Below are positions 56,595 to 64,000 of a DNA stretch of 64,000 nt, piece after piece (position 1 is the stretch's first letter; each line of letters opens with the position of its first letter). Both the position numbers and the translations under genes were made by a program. The notes below the pieces were generated by a model. It did no database searches. It had not been told where the DNA came from and saw only the letters and a list, made by a program, of their open reading frames with translations. Source of the stretch: G963677325 sp963810555 (GTDB lineage Bacteria; Bacteroidota; Bacteroidia; Bacteroidales; Prolixibacteraceae); NCBI GenBank assembly GCA_963810555.1, contig CAWENX010000001.1, forward strand, positions 124,001-188,000. The letters run 5' to 3'.

Positions 56595-56744
56595 ACAAAT
56601 TTAGCTTTGATATAATGATAACACGGACAAATTTCGATGCGCCTCACTTTTCTGTGAAAGGGTAGGGCTTTAAATATTTTTAAAGCATTTAGGTTACGAT
56701 GGTTTCTTTGGATAAACTGTATAATCAAATATATTATCTTTAAG

Positions 56745-57062
56745 ATGAATTTTTATCCATTAATTATTCATATTAAAGATTTAAAAGCTCAATTCAAAGC
56801 AGACTTTTCTGCATTGAGAGAGATTCTTAATAAGCATGATATAATTGGATTTATGCCAGATTTGCCGGAAGATGAATATGATTGTATTAACCATAGTTTA
56901 CTGAGTTTACTCAATCAAAACTGGGATTTAGATTCTTTAAAAGGATTGCTTAAATCGGAAATTGCAGAGCATTTTGGACTTAATAATGGTCAAAAATTTA
57001 TTGATGAATTAGCCATTGATATTTTTGATTGGTGGAATGAAAGAAGAATAATTACAAAGTAA
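56745..57062 (+). CDS. Small hypothetical protein
   Basis: This is a 105-residue, acidic, mainly helical protein without signal peptide or membrane segment. DIIGFMPDLPEDEYDCINHS followed by LLSLLNQNWDLDSLKGLLKS and a final DWWNERR recalls the small DUF1871-like or immunity-type helical proteins. I do not recognise it with confidence. It stands alone between two repeat arrays. Confidence 0.6.
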   Translation: MNFYPLIIHIKDLKAQFKADFSALREILNKHDIIGFMPDLPEDEYDCINHSLLSLLNQNWDLDSLKGLLKSEIAEHFGLNNGQKFIDELAIDIFDWWNERRIITK

Positions 57063-57098
57063 ATATCATAACACACACTAATTTTTTTCGTTGCGAAT

Positions 57099-57175
57099 TA
57101 ACAGTACCCCACGATTAACTCCTCCGTACCCTCCTCGTATTTGGCTCGCTATTGGTTCGCTATTGGCTTAAGAGC
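57099..57175. repeat. 11-bp-period array, unit NNCTCGCTATT
   Basis: Successive 11-mers starting at 57110, 57121, 57132, 57143, 57154 and 57165 share a central CG/GTA or CGCTA: CCTCCGTACCC, TCCTCGTATTT, GGCTCGCTATT, GGTTCGCTATT. The array is one-armed and degenerates at both ends. It fills most of the gap before the GH28-like gene. Confidence 0.65.
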
Positions 57176-57277
57176 CGGTTTAATATAATATTGGAATTGT
57201 ATAAATTATTTTAATTAATTTTGAGTAAACCATTTTAATCGTCGCTTTCATTCTTTGAATAATAACATCGTTAAATT

Positions 57278-58732
57278 ATGAAATGGTATTTTTCGATAAA
57301 AGATAGTCTTTTGAAGTTCAGCTTTGGGCTCAAGGTTCTGTCGTTTCTCAGCTTTATGGTTTGCTGTAATTTTTCAATCGCAGCAACGAAGGTTTATCCC
57401 GCTCCTGAAGGTGCAAAACTTTCGAAGATTATACTTTAATTGTTAACGGACAAAAAGTTCCTGTTTATTTCGCGCCGGGGAGGCCGGGATTGGGAGGAAA
57501 TTATTCGTTTGCCTATTTCGATTGCTCAGGCGCTTCGGAGATTGCGGTAACTTCAATCTTTAAGCTGGACAGTACTATTATAAGGCCTGAAGTAAAAGCT
57601 TCCGGGAAATCTATTTCGAATAATAAACTGAAATTTACTTTAGCCTCTTCGCCATGCCAGGTCTCCGTTGAACCTGACGGCATTAATCATCCCTTATTTA
57701 TTTTTGCCAATCCTATAGAGACAAATCCTCCCAAAGAAGGTGATCCGGGAGTGGTTTATTATGGTCCGGGAGTGCATAAACCTGGTGTTATTAAAACTTA
57801 CGGATAATCAGACTCTTTATATTGCCGGAGGGGCTTTTGTAAAAGGCGGTATCAATGTTGTTGGTAAAAATGTAAGGATTATGGGGCATGGAATTCTCGA
57901 CGGCCTTGATTGGGAACGGCTGAAAGGACCTCAGCATTATCTTCTTCAGATAGAGAATTCTGATCATGTAACAGTGCAGGATATTATTTTGAAAGATTCA
58001 TGGCTTTATGCTTTCATGATTGGCGGAAGTTCAAATGTGGATGCAACCAACCTTAAAATTATAGGGACACGATGTGCCAATGAGGACGGTATAGATATCT
58101 GCAATTCGCAAAAGATGAAAATAAGGGATTGCTTTGTCCGTACGGATGATGACAATATTGCTGTAAAAGGAACAGGATATGACGCTAAACCGGTAGATTC
58201 TATATTAATTGAAAGATGTATATTCTGGACGGACGTTGCAAATATATTTCGTATTGGAGCAGAAAGTCATGCGAGTGCTTTCCAGAATATTACAGCGAGG
58301 GATATTGATATAATCCATATGGAAAGTGGCCAGGAGAAGGGATCAACGTATGGTTTAAGGTATGATTTCTGTTTTACTATACAACCGGCAGAAAATTTGC
58401 CGGTAAAGAATCTTGTTTTTGAGAACATACGCATAAATTGGGAAGGACAGTCTAATTATATTGAATGCAGGCCTTATCTGACATCATGGTCAAAACCACC
58501 TGAAGGGAACATCGACGGGGTTTTGTTTAAAGACATAACTGCCACAGGAAAAGAGCGAAAAGGTCAGGGTCGGGTTGTAATCTGGGGCCCTACGCCTGAG
58601 CATGATGTAAAAAATGTGACCTTACAAAATGTAACCTGGTTTGGAGAATGCATTAATAAGGATTCGCGGGATGTGACGATAGCCGGAAGTGTAAGCAATA
58701 TTGTATTCGATTGCACTAAAACTTCAAAGTAA
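57278..58732 (+). CDS. Secreted beta-helix glycoside hydrolase, GH28-like (two frameshifts)
   Basis: This is a protein of about 484 residues. A signal peptide (LKVLSFLSFMVCCNFSIAA) is followed by an N-terminal beta domain (DYTLIVNGQKVPVYFAPGRP) and a right-handed parallel beta-helix with polygalacturonase-like motifs: NEDGIDICNS, TDDDNIAVKGTG and FRIGAESHAS. Breaks lie near 57427 (a missing base: KLSKIIL-stop instead of KLSEDYTL) and near 57797 (extra A in a run of four: VIKTYG-stop instead of VIKLTDNQTLYIAGGAFV). It probably cleaves uronic-acid or related polysaccharides outside the cytoplasm. The exact GH family is uncertain. Confidence 0.78.
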
Positions 58733-59082
58733 GGTTTGTTAATATGGATTTTGTAAAAAACGCATAAGCCTTATAAATTGTCTTTAGTCAATTGAAATGC
58801 AATATTTTAATTTTCTTCTTTGAAACAACAGATTGCAATGCCCTGACAGTTTTATGAGGCTTCAAATTGGAATTTTTAGGATATTAAAAATCAATGTTTT
58901 GAAATCTTTTCTTTAATACTTTAAATTGATTGAATAGAATAAATGTCATGATTTTGGACGAGAAATATTATCATGATTTTAATTTGTAAGTAAGCTTTTG
59001 TCAGAATTTTTTTGTATTATTAATATCAAGGATATATTTTTTTTATATTTGGCATGAATTTCATAAATATTAACTAAACCAG
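58733..59082. other. 350-bp AT-rich region upstream of the SPT-like gene
   Basis: No standard gene is seen. TCATGATTTT occurs twice (58946 and 58971). A 13-codon frame starting MILDEKYYHDF begins at 58948; its first codons match a frame at 63554. The SPT-like gene's -7 element is at 59044. Confidence 0.45.
59044..59051 (+). promoter_or_regulatory. -7 element (TATATTTG) of the SPT-like gene
   Basis: TATATTTG is a perfect TAnnTTTG match, 32 bp before the start codon. No TTTG at the ideal distance was found. Confidence 0.55.
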
Positions 59083-60291
59083 ATGGGACTCTTAAGAGCT
59101 AAGCTGTCTAAGTACGATGCCCCACAGAAATTAATGAAGGAAGGCATATATCCCTTTTTTCGGGAAATTGAATCTGATCAGGACACGGAAGTAATGATTC
59201 ACGGGAAAAAAGTTCTGATGTTTGGATCAAACAGTTACCTGGGGCTTACCAATCACCCTAAAATTAAGGAAGCCGCTAAAAAGGCAATTGATAAATATGG
59301 AACCGGATGCGCAGGATCTCGTTTCCTGAATGGCACTCTCGATATCCATATAGAACTGGAGAATAAGCTGGCCAGGCTTGTTCAAAAAGAAGCGGTTGTT
59401 TGTTTCAGCACCGGTTTCCAGGTTAATCTGGGTGTAGTTTCACTTTTGGCCGGACGCAACGATTATTTGTTGCTTGATGAACTGGATCATGCTTCGATAA
59501 TTGAAGGAAGCAGGCTTTCCTTCTCGAAGGTTCTCAAATTTGAACATAATGATATGGTCTCTTTGGAGAGCAAGTTGAGATTGTGCGATCCTTATGCTGT
59601 AAAATTGATTGTTGCTGACGGTGTTTTTTCTATGGAGGGTGATATTATTAATTTGCCTGAAGTGGTGCGTCTGTCAAAAAAATACAATGCTTCAATCATG
59701 ATTGATGATGCCCATTCCCTTGGTATTTTGGGGAAGAACGGAGCAGGTACTGCTTCCCATTTTGGCCTCACAGGAGATGTGGATTTAATAATGGGAACTT
59801 TTTCTAAATCACTCGCTTCTTTGGGAGGATTCATAGCAGGAGATAAAGAGGTGGTTAATTATATCAAGCACAATTCACGTTCCCTTTTATTCAGTGCAAG
59901 TATGACTCCGGCTTCAGTCGCAACAGTATTATGCGCAATTGATATTATGGAAAGCGAACCTGAAAGGATAGAACATCTTTGGAACATTACCCATTATGCA
60001 AATGAAAAATTTAAAGCCAAGGGTTTTGACACAGGGAAGTCGGAATCACCAATTATCCCTTTATTCATTCGCGATGACGTTAAGGCATTAAAGATGGCCC
60101 AGACACTTCTGGAGGAAGGTGTATTTGTTAATCCTGTGGTATCCCCCGGGGTTCCTAAAGAAGACAGTCTGATAAGGTTTTCATTAATGGCTACTCATAC
60201 ATTTGAACAGGTCGATATCGCTATAGAAAAAATAACAAAGTGTGCGTGCAACCTGGATATCATTAAGCTGGCAGAAGTTTATAACTCTTAA
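59083..60291 (+). CDS. spt: Alpha-oxoamine synthase, probably serine palmitoyltransferase
   Basis: This 402-residue, cytoplasmic, PLP-dependent enzyme joins an acyl-CoA and an amino acid with loss of CO2. The PLP lysine is Lys242 in GTFSKSLASLGGF; SRFLNGTLDIHIELE, DELDHASIIEGSRLS and DDAHSLGILGKNGAGTASHF are family blocks. The N-terminal length and MFGSNSYLGLTNHPKIKEAA fit the sphingolipid-forming SPT of Bacteroidota better than BioF or Kbl, though these share the fold. The product would be 3-ketosphinganine. An SDR gene follows and might supply a ketone reductase, but this is not established. Confidence 0.88.
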   Translation: MGLLRAKLSKYDAPQKLMKEGIYPFFREIESDQDTEVMIHGKKVLMFGSNSYLGLTNHPKIKEAAKKAIDKYGTGCAGSRFLNGTLDIHIELENKLARLVQKEAVVCFSTGFQVNLGVVSLLAGRNDYLLLDELDHASIIEGSRLSFSKVLKFEHNDMVSLESKLRLCDPYAVKLIVADGVFSMEGDIINLPEVVRLSKKYNASIMIDDAHSLGILGKNGAGTASHFGLTGDVDLIMGTFSKSLASLGGFIAGDKEVVNYIKHNSRSLLFSASMTPASVATVLCAIDIMESEPERIEHLWNITHYANEKFKAKGFDTGKSESPIIPLFIRDDVKALKMAQTLLEEGVFVNPVVSPGVPKEDSLIRFSLMATHTFEQVDIAIEKITKCACNLDIIKLAEVYNS

Positions 60292-60366
60292 TTCAGGCTA
60301 TTGCGTTATAGGCTAAAGGAGAGTAAACAGTGTATAGTATACATTATTTCTTAGAATACGAGAAAA

Positions 60367-60459
60367 TGAGAGGGTGTGAATTTGTGAACATGAGAAAATG
60401 AGAAAGTAAGAAAATCATACTCTCACTTCTTCACACATTCTCACCTTCTTATTCTTTCA
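60367..60459. repeat. 8-bp-period two-armed array, unit TGAGAAAA
   Basis: TGAGAR/TGTGAA/TAAGAA units start at 60367, 60375, 60383, 60391, 60399 and 60407, exactly 8 bp apart. A complementary pyrimidine arm follows with units at 60420, 60428, 60438, 60446 and 60454 (one 10-bp step, otherwise 8). It lies between two co-directional genes and could fold as a long hairpin. A looser TTCGT phrase follows at 60486-60519. Confidence 0.8.
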
Positions 60460-60523
60460 TGAAGCTACCTTCCAAGAAATTGAACTTCGTGTAAATCTTC
60501 AATAATTCGTGTAATTCGTTACT

Positions 60524-61330
60524 ATGCAAAAGGTTATTTTTATCACCGGAGTCTCTTCAGGGTTTGGGAAAAGTATGTCTGAATTTTTAGAAGGGAAAGG
60601 CTTTATAGTTTATGGCACAAGCCGGAGAACTCTGGAAGGTGTTCAAAAATATAAAGTTCTGAAAGCGGATGTTACGGATAAGTCTTCTGTTGATGATGCG
60701 GTTCAGACTATTCTTAGGGAAGAAGGACGAATAGATGTATTGATTAATAATGCTGGTATGGGTATATCAGGACCAATAGAGTTTTCTTCGACTGAAGACA
60801 TTAAACTTCAGATGGATACTAATTTCATTGGCACTGTAAACATGATTCAATCTGTTTTACCAGCGATGAGAAAACAGAGATCGGGCACGATAATAAATAT
60901 TAGTTCTATTGGTGGTATAATGGGATTACCTTACCAGGGATTTTATTCGGCCAGTAAATTTGCAATTGAAGGATTGAGCGAGGCTCTTAGGATGGAACTT
61001 AAACCATTCAATATAAAGGTAGTTGTCATAAGACCAGGAGATTTCTTCACAGGTTTTACTTCAAACCGAAGGATAGAAAAAGAATTAAATGCAAATGGTC
61101 CTTATGAAAAGCAGTTACTGAAAACGATGGGTATAATCGAGTCGGATGAGAAAAAAGGACTTAAGCCGGATTATCTGGCACGCAAAATATACAGGATTAT
61201 TCAATCCAAAAATCCCAGTTCACATTATATTATCGCCTCCCCTGAACAGAAACTTGCGATAATACTTAAGAAATATTTGCCCGGTTCATTGTTTTCAGGA
61301 ATTCTTAGCTCCCATTACGGTATCAAATAG
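60524..61330 (+). CDS. Classical short-chain dehydrogenase/reductase
   Basis: This 268-residue oxidoreductase has the cofactor motif TGVSSGFG, NNAG in VLINNAGMGISG, the catalytic Ser in INISSIGG, and Tyr141/Lys145 in YSASK. The sequence is of the retinol/steroid dehydrogenase-like branch (GLSEALRMELKPFNIKVVVI RPGDF). The substrate is unknown. Its position after the SPT-like gene permits a role as keto-sphinganine reductase, but the 233-bp gap with a repeat array argues against a tight operon. Confidence 0.9.
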   Translation: MQKVIFITGVSSGFGKSMSEFLEGKGFIVYGTSRRTLEGVQKYKVLKADVTDKSSVDDAVQTILREEGRIDVLINNAGMGISGPIEFSSTEDIKLQMDTNFIGTVNMIQSVLPAMRKQRSGTIINISSIGGIMGLPYQGFYSASKFAIEGLSEALRMELKPFNIKVVVIRPGDFFTGFTSNRRIEKELNANGPYEKQLLKTMGIIESDEKKGLKPDYLARKIYRIIQSKNPSSHYIIASPEQKLAIILKKYLPGSLFSGILSSHYGIK

Positions 61331-61354
61331 GCCATAGACGACAGTGTTCCAGAG

Positions 61355-63379
61355 TTACAGGTTTTCAGAGTTCCAATTAATTTCCTTGTCTTTAATTTGA
61401 ATTTCCGAAAATAATTCCCTTGCATTTGTAATTTGTTCCGATTTTCCCAGGATATAAGCGATATCGCCTGTTAAAAACATAGTTTTTGAAGTTGGATGTT
61501 CGATGATCTTGTCATTTCTTTTTAAAGCTACCAAAGTTATTCCGTATTGATTTCTTAATTGTGATTCCAATAGTGTTTTACCTAAAAGAGGTGATCCTTC
61601 CCCGATTTTAAGAGCCACAATTTCAATATTGGGGATTTCTTTCAGTATATTATATTTTGCTGCGTCAGTTTTTTTATAAAAGATTCCATAATGGTCGTCC
61701 CTGATTTCTGCAATAACTCTGTCAATCTCTTTTTGGGGAAGAAGAAAGCTGTTGAGAACCCTTTCAAACAAATCAATTGCTGTTTCGAATTCTTCAGGTA
61801 TCACCACATTTGCACCAATCCGGTATAATTCTTCTATATCTTCGACATGTTTGGATCTGACCAGGATAAATGCATGCTTATTTAATTGCCTTACACGATC
61901 AACTATTGCCATTGACACAATCAAATCTCCAACCGAAACGAGTATAATTTTTGCTGTATCTACTTGTGCCTTTTGTAATATTGGTAAATTAACAGCGTCT
62001 CCGTATAAAACAGTTTCACCCATATCCTGTTTTTTACGAACTATGGCAGGATCAAAAACTATTGAAATATAAGGAATATTGACATGTTGTGCCATAATGG
62101 AAAGATTCAGCGCCCTTGAATCTTTACCTATCAGAACCAGGTGATTACTCAGTTTAGGAATATCTATTTGTCTCAGGGGAAACATTCCTTCGACAAGAGA
62201 TTTTGGCAGGGGCAGTTTTAATAATAATTCTGCTATCGGATTGCCCAATTGTATCAGGAAAGGGGAAACCGACATAGTAATAATAGCAACGGAAAGAAAT
62301 AACTGATAAAAATTCTCTGATAATATTTCATAGTTGAGCCCCATTTTTGCAAGAATGAAAGAAAATTCACCAACCTGGCTTAGAGCAAAACCGACAAGAA
62401 CAGTTCCCTTAAATGTATGACCTAAAAGAAATGCGGTAAATCCTGCAATAATCAGTTTAATCAAAATGACAATAAGCACAGTAAAAATCACAAGATTCAG
62501 ATGATGATAGACAAAATTCAAATTCAGTAACATTCCTATGGAAACGAAGAAAAAGCTTGTGAAAGTATCACGGAAAGGAATCAGATTGCCAAAAGCATTG
62601 TGGCTGTACTCTGATTGAGAAACCATTAATCCAGCAAGAAATGCTCCAAAAGCCAAAGTAATTCCAAGTCGGGAAGTAAGAAGTGCAACAGAAAGACATA
62701 TTAAAAGAATGCTCATCAGGAACAACTCCTGGTTTTTAGTCATCGCTATCCAATGTAATACCCTGGGTATTAGCCATTTATTTCCTATATAAACAAGGCT
62801 GACGATTATTATTGTTTTAAAAATAAGGGCAATAAAATCATGACCTAAATTCGCTTCTTTACCGCTAAAAAATGGTACAAAAAGTAATAAAGGAATTAAA
62901 ATCAAATCCTGAAAAATCAGAATGCCTACAACGGTACGTCCATAATTAGAAGTGATTTCTGATCTTTGCTGTAAAATCTTAAGAACAACAGCTGTACTGC
63001 TTAAAGCTGTTAAAAAGCCTATAAATAGTGCACCTTTCCAGTCCATCTTGTAGACTGTTGCAATAAACATTGAGATTAAAGCAGTAAGTATGAATTGTAA
63101 GAGACCTCCCAAAAATACAACCCGTCTGATTTTTAAAAGATGCTGGAGGCTGAATTCCATGCCGATAGTGAACATCAGAATGACAACTCCTATTTCTGCC
63201 ATTAAATCGATCTCCTGTGGTGAATGAATCAAATTCATTAAAAATGGGCCGGAAAGGATTCCTGTAAGCAAATAACCCACGATGGTGGGAATTTTGATTT
63301 TTGTGAAAAGGAAGTTTACAAGTGTCGAAAGAAAAAATATAATTAATACATCTTTTAATATAACATAATCCATATGCAT
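61355..63379 (-). CDS. Monovalent cation:proton antiporter, KefB type
   Basis: This 674-residue membrane protein has a CPA2 antiporter domain of about 12 helices (VGYLLTGILSGPFLMNLI; TALSSTAVVLKILQQRSE; LAFGAFLAGLMVSQSEYSHN), then a cytoplasmic TrkA-N domain (LVLIGKDSRALNLSIMAQHV, VLYGDAVNLPILQKAQVD) and a TrkA-C domain (LKIGEGSPLLGKTLLESQLR). The family exchanges K+ or Na+ for protons under nucleotide control. It converges on the SDR gene. Confidence 0.94.
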   Translation of the reverse strand: MHMDYVILKDVLIIFFLSTLVNFLFTKIKIPTIVGYLLTGILSGPFLMNLIHSPQEIDLMAEIGVVILMFTIGMEFSLQHLLKIRRVVFLGGLLQFILTALISMFIATVYKMDWKGALFIGFLTALSSTAVVLKILQQRSEITSNYGRTVVGILIFQDLILIPLLLFVPFFSGKEANLGHDFIALIFKTIIIVSLVYIGNKWLIPRVLHWIAMTKNQELFLMSILLICLSVALLTSRLGITLAFGAFLAGLMVSQSEYSHNAFGNLIPFRDTFTSFFFVSIGMLLNLNFVYHHLNLVIFTVLIVILIKLIIAGFTAFLLGHTFKGTVLVGFALSQVGEFSFILAKMGLNYEILSENFYQLFLSVAIITMSVSPFLIQLGNPIAELLLKLPLPKSLVEGMFPLRQIDIPKLSNHLVLIGKDSRALNLSIMAQHVNIPYISIVFDPAIVRKKQDMGETVLYGDAVNLPILQKAQVDTAKIILVSVGDLIVSMAIVDRVRQLNKHAFILVRSKHVEDIEELYRIGANVVIPEEFETAIDLFERVLNSFLLPQKEIDRVIAEIRDDHYGIFYKKTDAAKYNILKEIPNIEIVALKIGEGSPLLGKTLLESQLRNQYGITLVALKRNDKIIEHPTSKTMFLTGDIAYILGKSEQITNARELFSEIQIKDKEINWNSENL

Positions 63380-63689
63380 TCAATCTATAAGAAGTATCTA
63401 ATAATGGCTTTTGCGGACAAACCTTACATTCTTAAAATATAATCCTTATTTGTCATAGAGCGAATATAATAAATATGGACGTCATTTTTATTTATTTTAT
63501 TTTTTATGTTCCGAAATTATTTTCAAAAGTCCTTCAGATTATTTTCAGACATTATGATTTTGGATGAAGAAGAATATGAAATTCTTTACTGGGAATAATA
63601 AAGAAAAGTAAACTTTGATAAGCTGAAAATCATTACTTTTGCAATCTTACTTAGGGGAAATTTTTAAATTTAATCTGAGAGAGAATTAT
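63380..63689. other. 310-bp region between antiporter and NmrA-like gene
   Basis: It contains a 30-codon plus-strand frame at 63506-63598 (MFRNYFQKSFRLF ... DEEEYEILYWE), which may be a small gene or chance, and the promoter element at 63634. Nothing else is recognisable. Confidence 0.4.
63634..63641 (+). promoter_or_regulatory. -7 element (TACTTTTG) of the NmrA-like gene
   Basis: TACTTTTG is a perfect TAnnTTTG match, 48 bp before the start codon. TTTG at 63614-63617 lies 16 bp upstream and may be the -33 element. Confidence 0.55.
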
Positions 63690-64000
63690 ATGGAGAGGAT
63701 TTTGATAACAGGTGCTACCGGCAATGTTGGTTTAGCAACACTAAGATTGCTTGATAGCAGAAGTTATCCCGATGTTGAGGTTATAGCTGCTGTGCGCGAT
63801 ATCGATCGCGCGCGAAATATGGAAGGGATCAGTCATTGCAGATTTCGTATTTTGGAATTCGATGAACCGGAGACATATAAGGATGTACTTGAAGGTATAA
63901 CAAAGATCGTATTAATCCGCCCTAATCAGGTTTCGGATGTTTCAAGATATATTTTTCCTTTTCTCACAAAAGCAGAGAAAACAGGGGTTAAACAGATTGT
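63690..64000 (+). CDS. NmrA-like NAD(P)-binding protein, cut by window edge
   Basis: The frame opens with ATG at 63690 and is still open at base 64000 (103 codons). It starts MERILITGATGNVGLATLRLL, the Rossmann nucleotide motif of the atypical SDR/NmrA-like group, followed by VEVIAAVRDIDRARNMEG (second strand and cofactor selectivity loop) and TKIVLIRPNQVSDVSRYIFP. Substrate and full length cannot be determined. Confidence 0.85.
   Translation, partial: MERILITGATGNVGLATLRLLDSRSYPDVEVIAAVRDIDRARNMEGISHCRFRILEFDEPETYKDVLEGITKIVLIRPNQVSDVSRYIFPFLTKAEKTGVKQI

Larger units (their letters stand above)
56355..56744. other. 390-bp divergent intergenic region rich in repeats
   Basis: It lies between tex (minus) and a small plus-strand gene. 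It contains a 28-bp perfect palindrome (56447-56474) and the 11-bp two-armed array (56501-56594). No gene is seen. Confidence 0.55.

Noticed and set aside
62979..63383. 134-codon minus-strand frame overlapping the antiporter gene start
   Set aside because: It lies out of frame within the conserved antiporter membrane domain and its translation is low-complexity and unlike any family.

Overview
The window is from a Bacteroidota chromosome, most likely Bacteroidales or a close relative. The evidence is the gene order rpsL-rpsG-fusA-rpsJ, promoters of the TTTG-N18-TAnnTTTG type, a GTPase-defective-looking second EF-G, a THX ribosomal protein, a serine-palmitoyltransferase-like enzyme, LytTR signalling and PL8/GH secreted enzymes. 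No rRNA, tRNA or CRISPR array was seen.

Layout. 0-10 kb: an edge-cut membrane protein (DUF6057-like), a beta-CASP metallo-hydrolase, an IS4-family insertion sequence with perfect 18-bp ends, the EF-G2 paralogue, and a C39-peptidase ABC exporter with its HlyD adaptor (one frameshift). 10.9-28.2 kb: the str-S10-spc-alpha ribosomal super-operon, from rpsL to rplQ, closed by a strong terminator. From about 13.1 to 23.9 kb this operon is full of small indels and two stop-creating substitutions, although gene order, gene lengths and flanking genes are normal. This looks like a consensus-quality problem, not gene decay. 29-33 kb: citrate synthase (one frameshift), UbiD-family decarboxylase and rubrerythrin. 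33-36 kb: a TrpB2-type enzyme behind a complete tryptophan attenuator (promoter, leader peptide with WRW, antiterminator and terminator), then OsmC and thioredoxin divergent from a MarR regulator. 36-46 kb: small regulators, a HepT/MntA toxin-antitoxin pair, DUF169, a LytTR/LytS two-component system, an HtpX-like protease with LemA, a dicarboxylate symporter, THX, and a small membrane protein overlapping an XRE regulator. 46-58.7 kb: a secreted carbohydrate-degrading cluster (beta-propeller protein, accessory protein, tandem TIM-barrel hydrolases, PL8 lyase, beta-helix GH28-like enzyme) without SusC/SusD, interrupted by Tex. 59-64 kb: a SPT-like aminotransferase, an SDR, a Kef-type antiporter and an edge-cut NmrA-like protein.

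The most unusual structure lies between the genes. Several intergenic regions hold short degenerate motif arrays with a strict period. The period is exactly 11 bp in five places; three of these consist of a run of forward units followed by a run of reverse-complement units of the same motif. Other arrays have 8-bp (also two-armed) or 7-bp periods. Each array uses its own motif, so sequence alone would not group them; the shared properties are period and architecture.

All calls come from reading the sequence and recalling family features; no database search was run. Frameshifted genes are given from expected start to expected stop.
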